A stretch of DNA of 64,000 nucleotides from G963665495 sp963667575 (GCA_963667575.2 CAXXHY010000025.1:1-64000); one strand, 5' to 3'. Positions 27,504-36,414 are shown, counted from the stretch's first letter. Numbers and translations are program-made. The notes: generated from the letters alone by a model not told the origin.

Positions 27504-28976
27504 CTACTGCTTGTGCAGCATCTGGTACAATTTGGTAACCGGGCCACTTTGCCGTACGCGACGATAGACTTTTGCCAATAATTCCTTCTGCTCCTTGGGC
27601 AGCGTACGGTGCGCGAATTCCTTCGCACGCCAGATAAAATTCTTGGCAAAGCCATCTTCGGGCCATGGTGTGGGACGCTGGGAAATGCCGATGGAAATAC
27701 GCCCCTCGCCCTTGTCCTTGGTCTTGGTCACGCGATAATGATCTTTATGGCGGTGGTCCGAAGTCTCGCGGTCATAGGTCACGCCCATGCAGATACACTC
27801 GTTGCACGCCTCATACCAGTTTTCATTGATACGTCCGGAATACATCCGTTTACGAATATCCTGATACAATTCGCTGTTCCAGATGCTTTTGAAATCCTGG
27901 CGCTTGATGTTTCCCATCAGGAAAGTATTGCTGTTGCCGCAGGCCTCGATGGTTCCATTGGGCAGGAAAAACGGACGATTGAAAAATTCCTGGCAAATAT
28001 CCTGCCTGCGCATATTGTTGCTCCAGACATACCCCGTATCACCGACTTCCCAGCGATTATGCTCGGCCTGAATGACATAACTCATCTTGTCGAAATTACG
28101 GGGAGCAATGAATCCGAGATCCCGTTGCTGCTCTTTGAGTTCCTTGCTGCGCTTCTGGCAGACAAAACGATCGCCGCCAGGAGTAGGCATCTGCGTAAAG
28201 GCCAGACGCAACTTGTATTTTTTGTTCAGCGCGATATCAATGGTCTTGTCCAGCATGGCGTTGACGCGATCAGCCTTGTCAAAAACAGACAAGGGCTCCA
28301 TGTGGTTGTCATTGACGTTCAACCCCATGATCTCGACATCGTCCACGCCCAGTTCCTCATGGCACCAGACCACATAATCGGAAAGCTCATCCACATTGAG
28401 ATCGTTGAGCACCAGGCCCACCCGAAAATAGGGAACGGGATTCATGAGCTCCCGCGCCTTGTTGAAGCGCTTGAGCTTTTTGACCGTATTCTCGAACCTG
28501 GCACCAATCCGGATAAAGTTGTAGACGCCGCGGATATGGCTGTCGAAACTGCATTTGAGCCAGTCCATCCGACCGTCGATCTTTTCCAGGTTGGCCTCGG
28601 TCAACGTAGTTCCATTGGTGGTGGGTCTGAAATATACGCCGTGTTTTTCCGCGAGATCCAGTTCCAGGTCCAGATTAGGCGAAAGAAACGGGTCTCCCAA
28701 AAGAGTCGCTTCATAATATTGCAGGGTGGGAAACAACTCTTCCGCGATTTTGTTGATCAGTTTGGGTTCCATGAACGTCTGGTCCATGGGGCTTTGCCCT
28801 GCCACGTACTTGGTGGTGAAATGGCAACAAAACCTGCAAGAAAGATTGCAACGACGGCTTGTTTCGAAGGTGATCCTCGGAGGCATGGCCTTCAGGACGG
28901 TCTTCTTTTCTTCGACCTCTTTCCAGAGGAGCTGTTCGTTTTCCTGCTTCAATTGGATGGCATTAGTCATCGACAT
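27504..28976 (-). CDS. Radical SAM/SPASM protein, paralogue of the next gene
   Basis: 490 residues, about as similar to the following gene as a tandem duplicate would be: shared blocks include PPRITFETSRRCNLSCRFCCHF, EELFPTLQYYEATLLGDPFLSPNLD, PTTNGTTLTEANLEKIDGRMDWLKCSFDSHIRG and NNMRRQDICQEFFNRPF. Cluster ligands are CNLSCRFC (CX3CX2C) and SPASM cysteines in CQEFF, EACGN and ACNECICMG. Unlike its paralogue one SPASM-region Cys is replaced (EACGNSNTF versus EACGNCNTF). It ends in a short helical tail instead of NPCBM. The role is probably modification of a glycan or of a peptide or lipid carrier in the same pathway. Confidence 0.85.
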   Translation of the reverse strand: MSMTNAIQLKQENEQLLWKEVEEKKTVLKAMPPRITFETSRRCNLSCRFCCHFTTKYVAGQSPMDQTFMEPKLINKIAEELFPTLQYYEATLLGDPFLSPNLDLELDLAEKHGVYFRPTTNGTTLTEANLEKIDGRMDWLKCSFDSHIRGVYNFIRIGARFENTVKKLKRFNKARELMNPVPYFRVGLVLNDLNVDELSDYVVWCHEELGVDDVEIMGLNVNDNHMEPLSVFDKADRVNAMLDKTIDIALNKKYKLRLAFTQMPTPGGDRFVCQKRSKELKEQQRDLGFIAPRNFDKMSYVIQAEHNRWEVGDTGYVWSNNMRRQDICQEFFNRPFFLPNGTIEACGNSNTFLMGNIKRQDFKSIWNSELYQDIRKRMYSGRINENWYEACNECICMGVTYDRETSDHRHKDHYRVTKTKDKGEGRISIGISQRPTPWPEDGFAKNFIWRAKEFAHRTLPKEQKELLAKVYRRVRQSGPVTKLYQMLHKQ

Positions 28977-29049
28977 AGGAATTCCTCATAAAAATAAGGC
29001 TTTATTCAGCCCACTGCATAAACAACAGCCGCATTCGGCCGGGTAGGCA

Positions 29050-30366
29050 TCAAGATTTAACGTCTCCTTGGCGGAGTCGGTCTACCGTCTTTTCCACGGC
29101 CTTGGCAAGGCAGTATCGAATAAAATCATGAAACGGTCGCGAACAGAATTCCATGTGTATGGAAGAGAGACGGTTCATGGTAGGACGGCGGAACGGATAG
29201 AGGCGGAAATAATTTTTGGGCCGGGATTTCAAACGCGGGTTCATGCAGAACTGCGCCAACGGTTCAATGGTCTTGTCCCAGGTAAAACGATCACGAACAA
29301 GCCGTTGCGCGTTGGCGCCCTTTTCCATGGCTTTTTCCGGATGGGCAAGCACATCGCGGACCGCGGCCTGAACCGAACTTTTGTCTGAGGCATCCACGCA
29401 CCAGCCTGCGTCATACTCTTGAATATGCTCGGAAAGTTCCGCGTAATTATTGTAAATCACAGGAAGTCCGGCCCACAGGAACTCCACGGTACGCGTTGTG
29501 AAAGCCAGCTCGCGCTCGTAATTCTTTTCCATGACTTCAAAGGCTGCCAGCGATCTGGAAAAAGCATCCAGAAGTACGGATCGTGGCTGATAGCCGTGGA
29601 AACAGACGCGGTCATTCTGCTGCAAGCGTTCCATGCAGGCGGTAAAGTTGATCTCGTCCTGCTTCGAAACCTTGTGGCTGCCGCCGAAAATATCCAGCCA
29701 GCCGTTCTGATCCGTCCGCAGCACCTCTTCCAGGGCGTTCAACGGATTGGTGGCCCGCTGCCAGGGATAGAATCCGCCTGCGTACACCAGCCGCCTGGCT
29801 TCCAGATCCTTGTCAAAAGCCGGCAGATCCGGAGAAAGCGAAATAGGAATGTAGGCAATATCTATTTCGGATTCCTCACGCCCCGTGGCCAGCATAAAGG
29901 CAAGAAAATAAAAGCGTTGCCTCCATCCCGCACAGGTGATGAAATCCGACTCGGCAAGCTTGGCCAGCTTCTTGGAAATGAATACAGCCCGTACGCGTTG
30001 TGAATCCGGGTGATCATTGTAGGTCGTTTCCAGAATGCGCGGACCGTGCATGTCCGTGACAATGGGAATGCCCGGATGGCGTGTGAGATTATTCTGTTCG
30101 GGATTGGCGAAAATAATTACATCCGGTTTGGACTCGGCGATGATCCGTTCCTGATCCGCGGGAGTCCACATGATGGACGCATATTTTTCTCCGACAAGTT
30201 CGGAATAATTCCGAATGAGAAAACGTTCGGCCGGCATGCGAAAATCCACATCAAGGCCGCGGCTCTGGAGTCCCTGAATCAACTGCCAGCTTCGCAGGCC
30301 CCCGCCCGAAGTAGGCAGACCCTCCAAAGGAAGGATATCGGAAGCAAAAATGAGTACCTTGCTCAT
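29050..30366 (-). CDS. Family-4-like glycosyltransferase (GT-B fold)
   Basis: 438 residues. N-terminal segment ILPLEGLPTSGGGLRSWQLIQGLQSRG is a GT-B acceptor-domain Gly-rich loop; the C-terminal domain has GGFYPWQRATNP, DIFGGSH, VCFHGYQPR and the FLWAGLPVIYNNYAELSEHIQEYDAGW donor-site block (Glu in a G-L-P-V-I-Y pattern). No signal peptide. It follows the next upstream gene, its paralogue, by 4 nt. Donor and acceptor sugars cannot be deduced. Confidence 0.85.
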   Translation of the reverse strand: MSKVLIFASDILPLEGLPTSGGGLRSWQLIQGLQSRGLDVDFRMPAERFLIRNYSELVGEKYASIMWTPADQERIIAESKPDVIIFANPEQNNLTRHPGIPIVTDMHGPRILETTYNDHPDSQRVRAVFISKKLAKLAESDFITCAGWRQRFYFLAFMLATGREESEIDIAYIPISLSPDLPAFDKDLEARRLVYAGGFYPWQRATNPLNALEEVLRTDQNGWLDIFGGSHKVSKQDEINFTACMERLQQNDRVCFHGYQPRSVLLDAFSRSLAAFEVMEKNYERELAFTTRTVEFLWAGLPVIYNNYAELSEHIQEYDAGWCVDASDKSSVQAAVRDVLAHPEKAMEKGANAQRLVRDRFTWDKTIEPLAQFCMNPRLKSRPKNYFRLYPFRRPTMNRLSSIHMEFCSRPFHDFIRYCLAKAVEKTVDRLRQGDVKS

Positions 30367-30370
30367 TGCA

Positions 30371-31768
30371 CTACTTTTTCAAGAGTTTAGCTGCAAGATT
30401 TTTGGCCTTGCGGGCAGCGGATGAAGCCCCGTGATAAGCCTTGGATACGCCGGTGGCCATTTTCATGCTGCGGCTGCACCACAGGCTTTCGAGATCCCGA
30501 CGCAACTCACGGTTTTCCACCACCAGTTCGGCAAGTACGGATGCCGTATCACGCGCATCGCCTCCCTGAAGGATGTACGGTACGGGTGTTTCCAGCATGT
30601 TTGGTTCGCGGTGCGTCAACACCGGATCGGCCAGGTAGTTGAGCACGGGGCGTATGGTCTTGTCCCAGGAAAAACACTCGCTCACCAGGCGCTGAGCGTT
30701 CTTGCCCTTGGCTACGACCAGTTCCGGCTCGTTCAACGCTTCCTTGATGGCCTGCTTGATGGCGTCCGGGTCATCGGGATTCACGCACCAGCCGGCATCG
30801 TATTCGACAATGTACTCGGAAAGATCCGCGTAATCATTATAGATGACAGGCAGGCCGGCCCACATGAATTCAATGGTGCGGGTGGTAAAGGCCATCTCGC
30901 GTTCGAAATTGCGCGCCATGACTTCAAAGGCCACATAGCCCGTACGGTATTCCTCGATGACATCGTCACGGGAAAGATAGCCGCGAAATTTGATCCTGGG
31001 ATTTTGCCCCAAGTCATCCTTCATCTTGGCAAAATTCAAGGTATCGGCCTGGTTGACGTTGTGCGAACCGCCAAAGACATGCAGAGCTCCATCGTTGAAG
31101 GAGGCCAGTGCCTCGTTCATGGCATAGAGACTGGTCATGGGATTCTGCCAGGGATAAAATCCGCCCGAATAAATGAAACGCTTTTCTTTGAGATCCTTGT
31201 CCATGACGGGCTGCTCCGGGGCCAGGGAAACCGGCATGAAATCAACCCTGATATCACTGAGCTTGTAACCGGCCATCATGAAATAACTCAAAAAATAATA
31301 ACGCTGCCAGCGCCCTGCGCAGGTGAAATAATCGCTGCGCATGAAATTGCTGAGCTTGCGACGAATATTGCGTCCGCGCATGCTGGGGGAATCATCATTA
31401 TTGAGCAATTCGAACTCGATGAGCCGCGGGCCATGCATGTCGCTCAAAATCGGCAGGCCATGATCCTTTTTCAGGCAGTTGAGATCCGGATTGGCGAACA
31501 CTATCGCGTCCGGTTTGAAATGCTCGACGATTTCATCCTGATTATCCTGCTTCCAGGAGGTTTTTTTCGTCTCTTCCGGAATCTTGTCTCCATATTCCCG
31601 TTCAAGAAAGCGATCTTCACCAGGCATTGAAAAATTGACGTCAATACCGTTGGCTTCAAGCCCTTTGATTATCTGCCAGCTCCGCAACCCCCCTCCGGAG
31701 GTCGGCAAACCAGGCAACGGGAGAATATCTGAGGAAAACACCAGGACCCGTTTGCAAGCTTTGTTCAT
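30371..31768 (-). CDS. Family-4-like glycosyltransferase, paralogue of the next gene
   Basis: About 465 residues from the ATG at 31768, which has CTGGAG at a proper distance; an in-frame TTG 18 nt further upstream lacks support. Same plan as its neighbour: SSDILPLPGLPTSGGGLRSWQIIKGLEANG, ADMHGPR-like DMHGPRLIEFELL, GGFYPWQNPMTSLYAMNE, VFGGSH, and EFMWAGLPVIYNDYADLSEYIVEYDAGWCV. The C-terminal ~70 residues are an extra helical, Lys/Ala-rich tail (WCSRSMKMATGVSKAYHG) possibly for membrane or partner contact. Tandem duplication followed by divergence is likely. Confidence 0.85.
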   Translation of the reverse strand: MNKACKRVLVFSSDILPLPGLPTSGGGLRSWQIIKGLEANGIDVNFSMPGEDRFLEREYGDKIPEETKKTSWKQDNQDEIVEHFKPDAIVFANPDLNCLKKDHGLPILSDMHGPRLIEFELLNNDDSPSMRGRNIRRKLSNFMRSDYFTCAGRWQRYYFLSYFMMAGYKLSDIRVDFMPVSLAPEQPVMDKDLKEKRFIYSGGFYPWQNPMTSLYAMNEALASFNDGALHVFGGSHNVNQADTLNFAKMKDDLGQNPRIKFRGYLSRDDVIEEYRTGYVAFEVMARNFEREMAFTTRTIEFMWAGLPVIYNDYADLSEYIVEYDAGWCVNPDDPDAIKQAIKEALNEPELVVAKGKNAQRLVSECFSWDKTIRPVLNYLADPVLTHREPNMLETPVPYILQGGDARDTASVLAELVVENRELRRDLESLWCSRSMKMATGVSKAYHGASSAARKAKNLAAKLLKK

Positions 31769-31863
31769 TCTGCGCTCCAGTGACAACGTACTGCCAGGCG
31801 ATCGTACACGCCTAAAAATTCGATTAGTGTATTCACCGTAATGGTTTTGGAATAATGAAGAAA

Positions 31864-31904
31864 TCGAGAACGCACCGCTGAAAAGGCCATCGGATGCGTT
31901 CTCG
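31864..31904 (-). terminator. Hairpin after the ferredoxin gene
   Basis: Perfect 11-bp arms (tcgagaacgca / tgcgttctcga) followed on the minus strand by a T-rich stretch (TTTCTTC). It lies directly after the ferredoxin stop codon and may be a partial terminator inside the unit. Confidence 0.5.
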
Positions 31905-31909
31905 AGCTA

Positions 31910-32107
31910 TCAGATTTGGGAATACTCAATGACCTCGCCAGGACAAATATCTGCCACGCGCTCGATATCAACTTTGCGCGAATCTTCAATGGTATCCTTT
32001 TGAAGCACCACCAAAGAATCCTGATCATGGCCGAAAACATCGCACATTTCATGCCAGCAAACACCGCAGCTTGTGCAAAAATCTTTCTTAACAACTACTT
32101 TGATCAT
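31910..32107 (-). CDS. Small [4Fe-4S] ferredoxin
   Basis: 65 residues, monocluster ferredoxin type: CTSCGVC (residues 11-17) plus a distal ICPGEVI cysteine near residue 55, with the acidic middle region (DVFGHDQDSLVVL) common in this group. A fifth cysteine (WHEMC, ~22) may be a second-site ligand or a disulfide remnant. It could supply the electron needed for SAM cleavage by the radical SAM enzymes encoded downstream, but it may be unrelated. An independent promoter is possible within the preceding 113 nt (TTGACA near 32214-32219 with a weak -10). Confidence 0.88.
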   Translation of the reverse strand: MIKVVVKKDFCTSCGVCWHEMCDVFGHDQDSLVVLQKDTIEDSRKVDIERVADICPGEVIEYSQI

Positions 32108-32220
32108 CCAGAACCTCAGTTGGTTATTGGTGTGGATAACACCTCTGAAACTCAGAGAATGTCCGCACTCTCAGAAAACAACAAAAAGCCAGCATCATTT
32201 TTGGCCGAGTCCACACCCTG

Positions 32221-33426
32221 TCAACGGCCGATGCGTTCCTTTACAACGCTCATCAGCTTACCCGCAATACGGATGGGCATAGTGACACGCCAGCTTGTGG
32301 AGGTTCGCAGGTGCTCCACTTCTCTGAGCGCTCTTTCCAAGTCAGTGCGTAACGCCTTGATTTCGTTGTCACGCTTAAGTCGAACGGCAGTCAGTTCATC
32401 ATCTTTCTTGATAAACGTTTCGCGCAACTCTTCATAATTGCCCCGGAGGACTTTCAACTTGTCCTCGGCATCAACATTTTTTTGTGCGCGAATTTCCGCA
32501 TCAGCAACTATCGGACCGTAGGCCTTATCAGCTGTATTGAAATCATTCATCACCGCATCGAGAGTCTCTGTCATACCATCAAACTCGTTTCCCGAGGCCT
32601 TGAGCAGGGTTGCATAGGTTGTCTTGACCCATTCCACTATCTCCTGGCGTCCATACACGTCTTCGGGCGTAATGATGTGGTGCCGAAAACGGGTGGAAAG
32701 ATAGCCTTCGGCCTGGGCGTCATGGGCATGGCTCAATTCCGGCAACGGCAGTCCCAGGTCCGCGTAGACCTTGGTCATGGTGCCGCGCCAGTCCTCGAGC
32801 AACATCTCGTAGGTGAAAAAGCTGCGTTTGTAGCCTCTGCTGTCCCGTTCGGCCTCAAGATTATGGCGCAGCCAGAGCAGATAGGATTTTGCAAAATGAA
32901 ACCCGTCCCTGTTCTTGAGCGAACGCGCTACTTCTATGGGATTCCGAATGGGTATGGCAAAATAAGGTTCGGTATCGAACTTTTCGAAAATACGCAGCCA
33001 GAAAGGAAGTAAGCGGCATATGCGCGGATCTTTGAGAACAAAGATTTTGGATTTTTCAAAATCCTGATTGAGCTTTTCCAAAAAACGCTGTTCAAACTCC
33101 GCGGCTTTGGGAGTCTCATACCATTCGACGGGAAAAGGTGAAAGATTGTCCCAGGTTATTTTGCAGGCATCCGAAAGCATCTGCTCATGGATTTCGTATA
33201 TGTCCTGCGATTCCCAAAAGCCGGTTTCATTATTTCCTTCCTCCGCAGCCATCAGGTTGGCGGCGATATCACCGCCCAACAGATTGATGATGCGGGTGGC
33301 AGCCGAAGTCCCGGAACGATGCATACCAAGAACGATGAATCCCTTGCGCCGGTATTGCTTCTGCTCTGCCGCAGTCTTGCTTTCTTTTTTTGACATGTTT
33401 TGGTTACCGAGAGGAATCGGGTCCAT
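32221..33426 (-). CDS. Sulfotransferase-family protein with C-terminal coiled coil
   Basis: 401 residues. The 5'-phosphosulfate-binding P-loop-like motif is FIVLGMHRSGTSA (residues ~30-42); the 3'-phosphate site is suggested by RNPIEVARSL (residues ~150-160), preceded by FVLKDPRICRLLPFW. The last ~110 residues are a charged coiled coil ending in the LRTSTSWRVTMPIRI motif often found at the end of surface-polysaccharide enzymes. It probably transfers sulfate from PAPS to a glycan. The start is uncertain: ATG 33426 or ATG 33396, neither with a strong ribosome site. Confidence 0.82.
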   Translation of the reverse strand: MDPIPLGNQNMSKKESKTAAEQKQYRRKGFIVLGMHRSGTSAATRIINLLGGDIAANLMAAEEGNNETGFWESQDIYEIHEQMLSDACKITWDNLSPFPVEWYETPKAAEFEQRFLEKLNQDFEKSKIFVLKDPRICRLLPFWLRIFEKFDTEPYFAIPIRNPIEVARSLKNRDGFHFAKSYLLWLRHNLEAERDSRGYKRSFFTYEMLLEDWRGTMTKVYADLGLPLPELSHAHDAQAEGYLSTRFRHHIITPEDVYGRQEIVEWVKTTYATLLKASGNEFDGMTETLDAVMNDFNTADKAYGPIVADAEIRAQKNVDAEDKLKVLRGNYEELRETFIKKDDELTAVRLKRDNEIKALRTDLERALREVEHLRTSTSWRVTMPIRIAGKLMSVVKERIGR

Positions 33427-33456
33427 GCGGCAGACCCGATAGATCTATTCCCAAAG

Positions 33457-34452
33457 CTATTTCAACCAGCTGGGGGGAAGGTTTTTCATGATTTCGATGT
33501 TCTCGAACTTCTGGCTCGCTTTGGCACCGACACGCTGGGCCCATTCCGCCTGACGTTTTACGCCTTCTTCAAGATCAACCTGGGCTTCATAGTTGAAGAT
33601 CCGTTTCATCTTGTCGTGCGTGGCATAGGCGTGAACAACTTCATTGCGCGCTTCGACATGTACGACATTCAGGGGTTTGTCCATGGCCTTGGAAACGACT
33701 TCTGCCAGGTAATTGACCGTGTAGGGTTTGTCAGCGCCAACGTTAAAAACTTCGTTGTAGGCTTCGGGAGTCTCGATGGAGCGCGCCATTACCGTGGAAA
33801 CATCGCTGATATAGCTGAATGCACGGGTCTGCTCGCCATCACCGAAAATCGAGAGGGGTTTTCCCTGCATGATCTGGTTCATGAAAATGCCGATAACATT
33901 GCGATACTTGTCGCCAATGTTCTGATTCTCGCCGTACACATTATGAGGACGGAAGATGATGTAGTTCAAGCCGAACATTTCATGGCTTTCTTTCAAATCC
34001 AGCTCAACGGCATATTTGGCGATGCCGTAGGAATCTTCCGGCATGGGCACCAGGTCCTCGGTCATGGGGATCTGGTTGGTTCCGTAAGCCGCAATGGACG
34101 AGGTGAACACGAAGCATTTTACTTCATGGTTGACCGCGGCATTGATCAGATTGATGGAACCAATGAGGTTGTTGGTATAGTTGAAACGCTTGATGAAATG
34201 GCTCAGCCCCTCAGCCGCGTATGCTGCGAGATGAAAAATATAGTCGATTTTATGATCGGAAAAGATTTTTTCAATGAGGGCATGATCGGTGACGCTACCT
34301 TCAATAAATTTGGTCCCTTCGGGTACGTTCTCAACAAATCCGCCGCTGAGATCGTCCAATGCGATGACGTCATACCCCATCCCCATCAAATCCTTACACA
34401 AATGCGATCCCATGAAACCGGCTCCACCGGTTACCAGGCACGTGCCTTTCAT
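33457..34452 (-). CDS. NAD-dependent epimerase/dehydratase (nucleotide-sugar SDR)
   Basis: About 331 residues; the ATG at 34452 follows AAAGGAG and is preferred to the GTG at 34458. Rossmann motif CLVTGGAGFMGSHLC (residues ~4-18), DYIFHLAAYAAEGLS, and an active site with FVFTSSIAAYG (Ser/Thr) and SYGIAKYAVE (YxxxK). This is the extended-SDR pattern of UDP-glucose 4-epimerases and UDP-glucuronate epimerases; the exact sugar is not determinable. As the first gene of the minus-strand unit it probably supplies a sugar nucleotide to the two glycosyltransferases. Confidence 0.87.
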   Translation of the reverse strand: MKGTCLVTGGAGFMGSHLCKDLMGMGYDVIALDDLSGGFVENVPEGTKFIEGSVTDHALIEKIFSDHKIDYIFHLAAYAAEGLSHFIKRFNYTNNLIGSINLINAAVNHEVKCFVFTSSIAAYGTNQIPMTEDLVPMPEDSYGIAKYAVELDLKESHEMFGLNYIIFRPHNVYGENQNIGDKYRNVIGIFMNQIMQGKPLSIFGDGEQTRAFSYISDVSTVMARSIETPEAYNEVFNVGADKPYTVNYLAEVVSKAMDKPLNVVHVEARNEVVHAYATHDKMKRIFNYEAQVDLEEGVKRQAEWAQRVGAKASQKFENIEIMKNLPPSWLK

Positions 34453-34492
34453 CAGCACACTCCTTTTAAAATAAGTAATAACAAATTAAAGC

Positions 34493-34521
34493 AACGTAGT
34501 CTAAGCAACAGGGGCTGTCAA
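34493..34521 (-). promoter_or_regulatory. Sigma-70-like promoter of the surface-modification unit
   Basis: On the minus strand a perfect TTGACA, 17-base spacer and TACGTT, about 40 nt upstream of the epimerase start. Confidence 0.6.
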
Positions 34522-34747
34522 TCTAGCTGAAAATACAGCAGATCCCTGCCAGACATCAACGGCTGGAGGGATTTCGGATTGGCTCTCTGCCCTGCGCGCC
34601 ACTGTAGCAAACCCACAGCGAAATACAACACAGAAATGAACTCGGGTTTAGCTCACTATATGATAGATAAAAACGGCCATTCACATGAATGAAAAAAAAA
34701 ACGGCTGACAGCGCACCGGGACGCCCTGTTCACCTCTTGTTGTAATA
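34522..34747. other. Intergenic region between divergent epimerase and sat promoters
   Basis: Apart from the two promoter regions at its ends I see no gene or RNA here; it includes an A10 run near 34690 and no clear hairpin. Confidence 0.4.
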
Positions 34748-34813
34748 TCGTGAAATAAATGACAAAAAAACAATTCCCCGAGACCTCTTGACAATTTGTC
34801 ATTTATTTCACAT
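34748..34813 (+). promoter_or_regulatory. Paired operator sites and promoter of sat
   Basis: Two copies of the same palindrome in opposite orientation: 34748-34765 (TCGTGA-AATAAA-TGACAA) and 34796-34813 (TTGTCA-TTTATT-TCACAT), centres 48 bp apart; their shared parts form a perfect 17-bp inverted repeat (34750-34766 and 34795-34811). The -35 box TTGACA lies at 34788-34793 and the downstream site fills the spacer up to a weak -10 (CATTAG, 34811-34816). This layout suits repression by a dimer at the promoter with a second cooperative site upstream. Confidence 0.65.
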
Positions 34814-34965
34814 TAGGTCCATGTGCTAAGCGAATGGCACGCCGGGGGACATTGCCCTCCGCTTCGCCAGTTCGTCAAGACATTTTCTCACCCATCAGCT
34901 CAAGGGGCAGGTATGGGTAGAGGCAACACTTTTTTTGATTTTTAACCCTTTCAAAGGAGACCCAG

Positions 34966-36264
34966 ATGTCCAAACTGGTACCCCCCCATGGCGGAAAAGG
35001 CCTTGTTTGTTGCTTGCTCGAAGGCGCAGCTCTTGAAGACGAAAAGAAAAAAGCAGCCGGCTTGAAAAAAATCCAGATTACGCCGCAGGAAAAAGGCGAC
35101 CTGATCATGATGGGCATTGGTGGTTTCAGCCCCCTCGACGGTTTCATGACCAAGGCTGACTGGAAAAGTGTTTGCGAAAACTTCACTCTGACCGACGGCA
35201 CCTTCTGGCCCGTACCGGTTATGCTTGGTTGTGACGCTGCTGACGCCGAAGCTATCAAAGAAGGCGACGAGATCGCCCTGGAAAACGATGGCGAAATTTA
35301 CGCCACCATGAAAGTAACCGAAAAATTCGAGATGACCGAAGACGAAAAGAAATGGGAATCCGAAATCGTTTACAAAGGTGAAGGCGAAGACAGCACTGGT
35401 GGCAAGTTCATGGAAATCGCCATGGATGACCACCCCGGTGTTAAGATGGTTATGGCCCGCAAGCAGTTCTGCCTGGCCGGCTCCGTAAAAGTTCTCAGCG
35501 AAGGCAACTACCCCACCAAGTACGCCGGCATCTACCTGCGTCCTACTGAGACCCGCAAGATTTTCGAAGAAAAAGGCTGGAGCACCATCGCCGCTCTGCA
35601 GCTGCGTAACCCCATGCACCGTTCTCACGAATTTCTGTGCAAGATCGCCATCGAAGTTTGTGACGGCGTTATCATCCACTCCCTGATCGGCAACCTGAAG
35701 CCCGGTGACATTCCTGCCGCCGTGCGCGTAAAGTGCATCGAGACTCTGGTTGACAAATACTTCGTCAAAGACAACGTCATTCAGGGCGGTTACCCCCTCG
35801 ACATGCGTTACGCCGGTCCTCGTGAAGCTCTGCTGCACGCCACCTTCCGTCAGAACTACGGCGTCAACCGCATGATCATCGGTCGTGACCACGCTGGTGT
35901 TGGCGATTTCTACGGCATGTTCGAAGCTCAGGACATCTTCAACAAGATTCCTTACGCCACCGAAGAAGCCAAAGCCGACGCCGCTCCTGGAAAGGCTCTG
36001 CTCTGCGAACCCCTGAAGATCGACTGGACCTTCTACTGCTTCAAGTGTGACGGCATGGCTTCCATGCGCACCTGCCCCCACACCAAGGAAGATCGCGTTA
36101 TCTTGTCCGGAACCAAGCTGCGTAAGGCTCTGTCCGAAGGCGCTGAAGTACCGGATCACTTCGGTCGTGACGAAGTCCTCGTTATTCTCCGCGAATACTA
36201 CGAAGGCCTGACCGACAAAGTTGAAGTAAAAATGCAGAAAGCCGCCAGCGGCACCGGCATGTAA
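34966..36264 (+). CDS. sat: Sulfate adenylyltransferase (ATP sulfurylase)
   Basis: Activates sulfate to APS, the first step of dissimilatory sulfate reduction, working upstream of AprBA. 432 residues. Motifs: ALQLRNPMHRSHE (QxRN..HxxHE active site), GRDHAGVGDFYG, and the Cys/His zinc-binding set CFKCDGMASMRTCPHTKED typical of Desulfovibrio enzymes. The codon bias is strong, as expected for a very abundant protein. A ~150-nt leader precedes it; SD AAAGGAGA. A terminator follows at 36299-36328. Confidence 0.98.
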   Translation: MSKLVPPHGGKGLVCCLLEGAALEDEKKKAAGLKKIQITPQEKGDLIMMGIGGFSPLDGFMTKADWKSVCENFTLTDGTFWPVPVMLGCDAADAEAIKEGDEIALENDGEIYATMKVTEKFEMTEDEKKWESEIVYKGEGEDSTGGKFMEIAMDDHPGVKMVMARKQFCLAGSVKVLSEGNYPTKYAGIYLRPTETRKIFEEKGWSTIAALQLRNPMHRSHEFLCKIAIEVCDGVIIHSLIGNLKPGDIPAAVRVKCIETLVDKYFVKDNVIQGGYPLDMRYAGPREALLHATFRQNYGVNRMIIGRDHAGVGDFYGMFEAQDIFNKIPYATEEAKADAAPGKALLCEPLKIDWTFYCFKCDGMASMRTCPHTKEDRVILSGTKLRKALSEGAEVPDHFGRDEVLVILREYYEGLTDKVEVKMQKAASGTGM

Positions 36265-36298
36265 GTATTGACTACTTGCTGCCACTCAAGCTAATTAG

Positions 36299-36328
36299 AG
36301 GGGATGCCTTACGGCGTCCCCTTTTTTT
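36299..36328 (+). terminator. Intrinsic terminator of sat
   Basis: GGGGATGCC / GGCGTCCCC stem with a 4-base loop followed by seven T. Confidence 0.9.
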
Positions 36329-36414
36329 ACCCTTTACTCCCATTCACCCGCTTGCCCGCATCGTAAAATCAGGCTACTGCAAGCGGATACTTTTTTTGAG
36401 TCAAAAGAATAATT

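Noticed and set aside
26179..28991. Two open frames of about 460 codons on the plus strand opposite the radical SAM genes
   Set aside because: They mirror each other only because the two genes beneath are paralogues; no motifs of their own.
34951..36285. 444-codon open frame on the minus strand opposite sat
   Set aside because: Same reason: a shadow of a highly expressed gene with biased codons.
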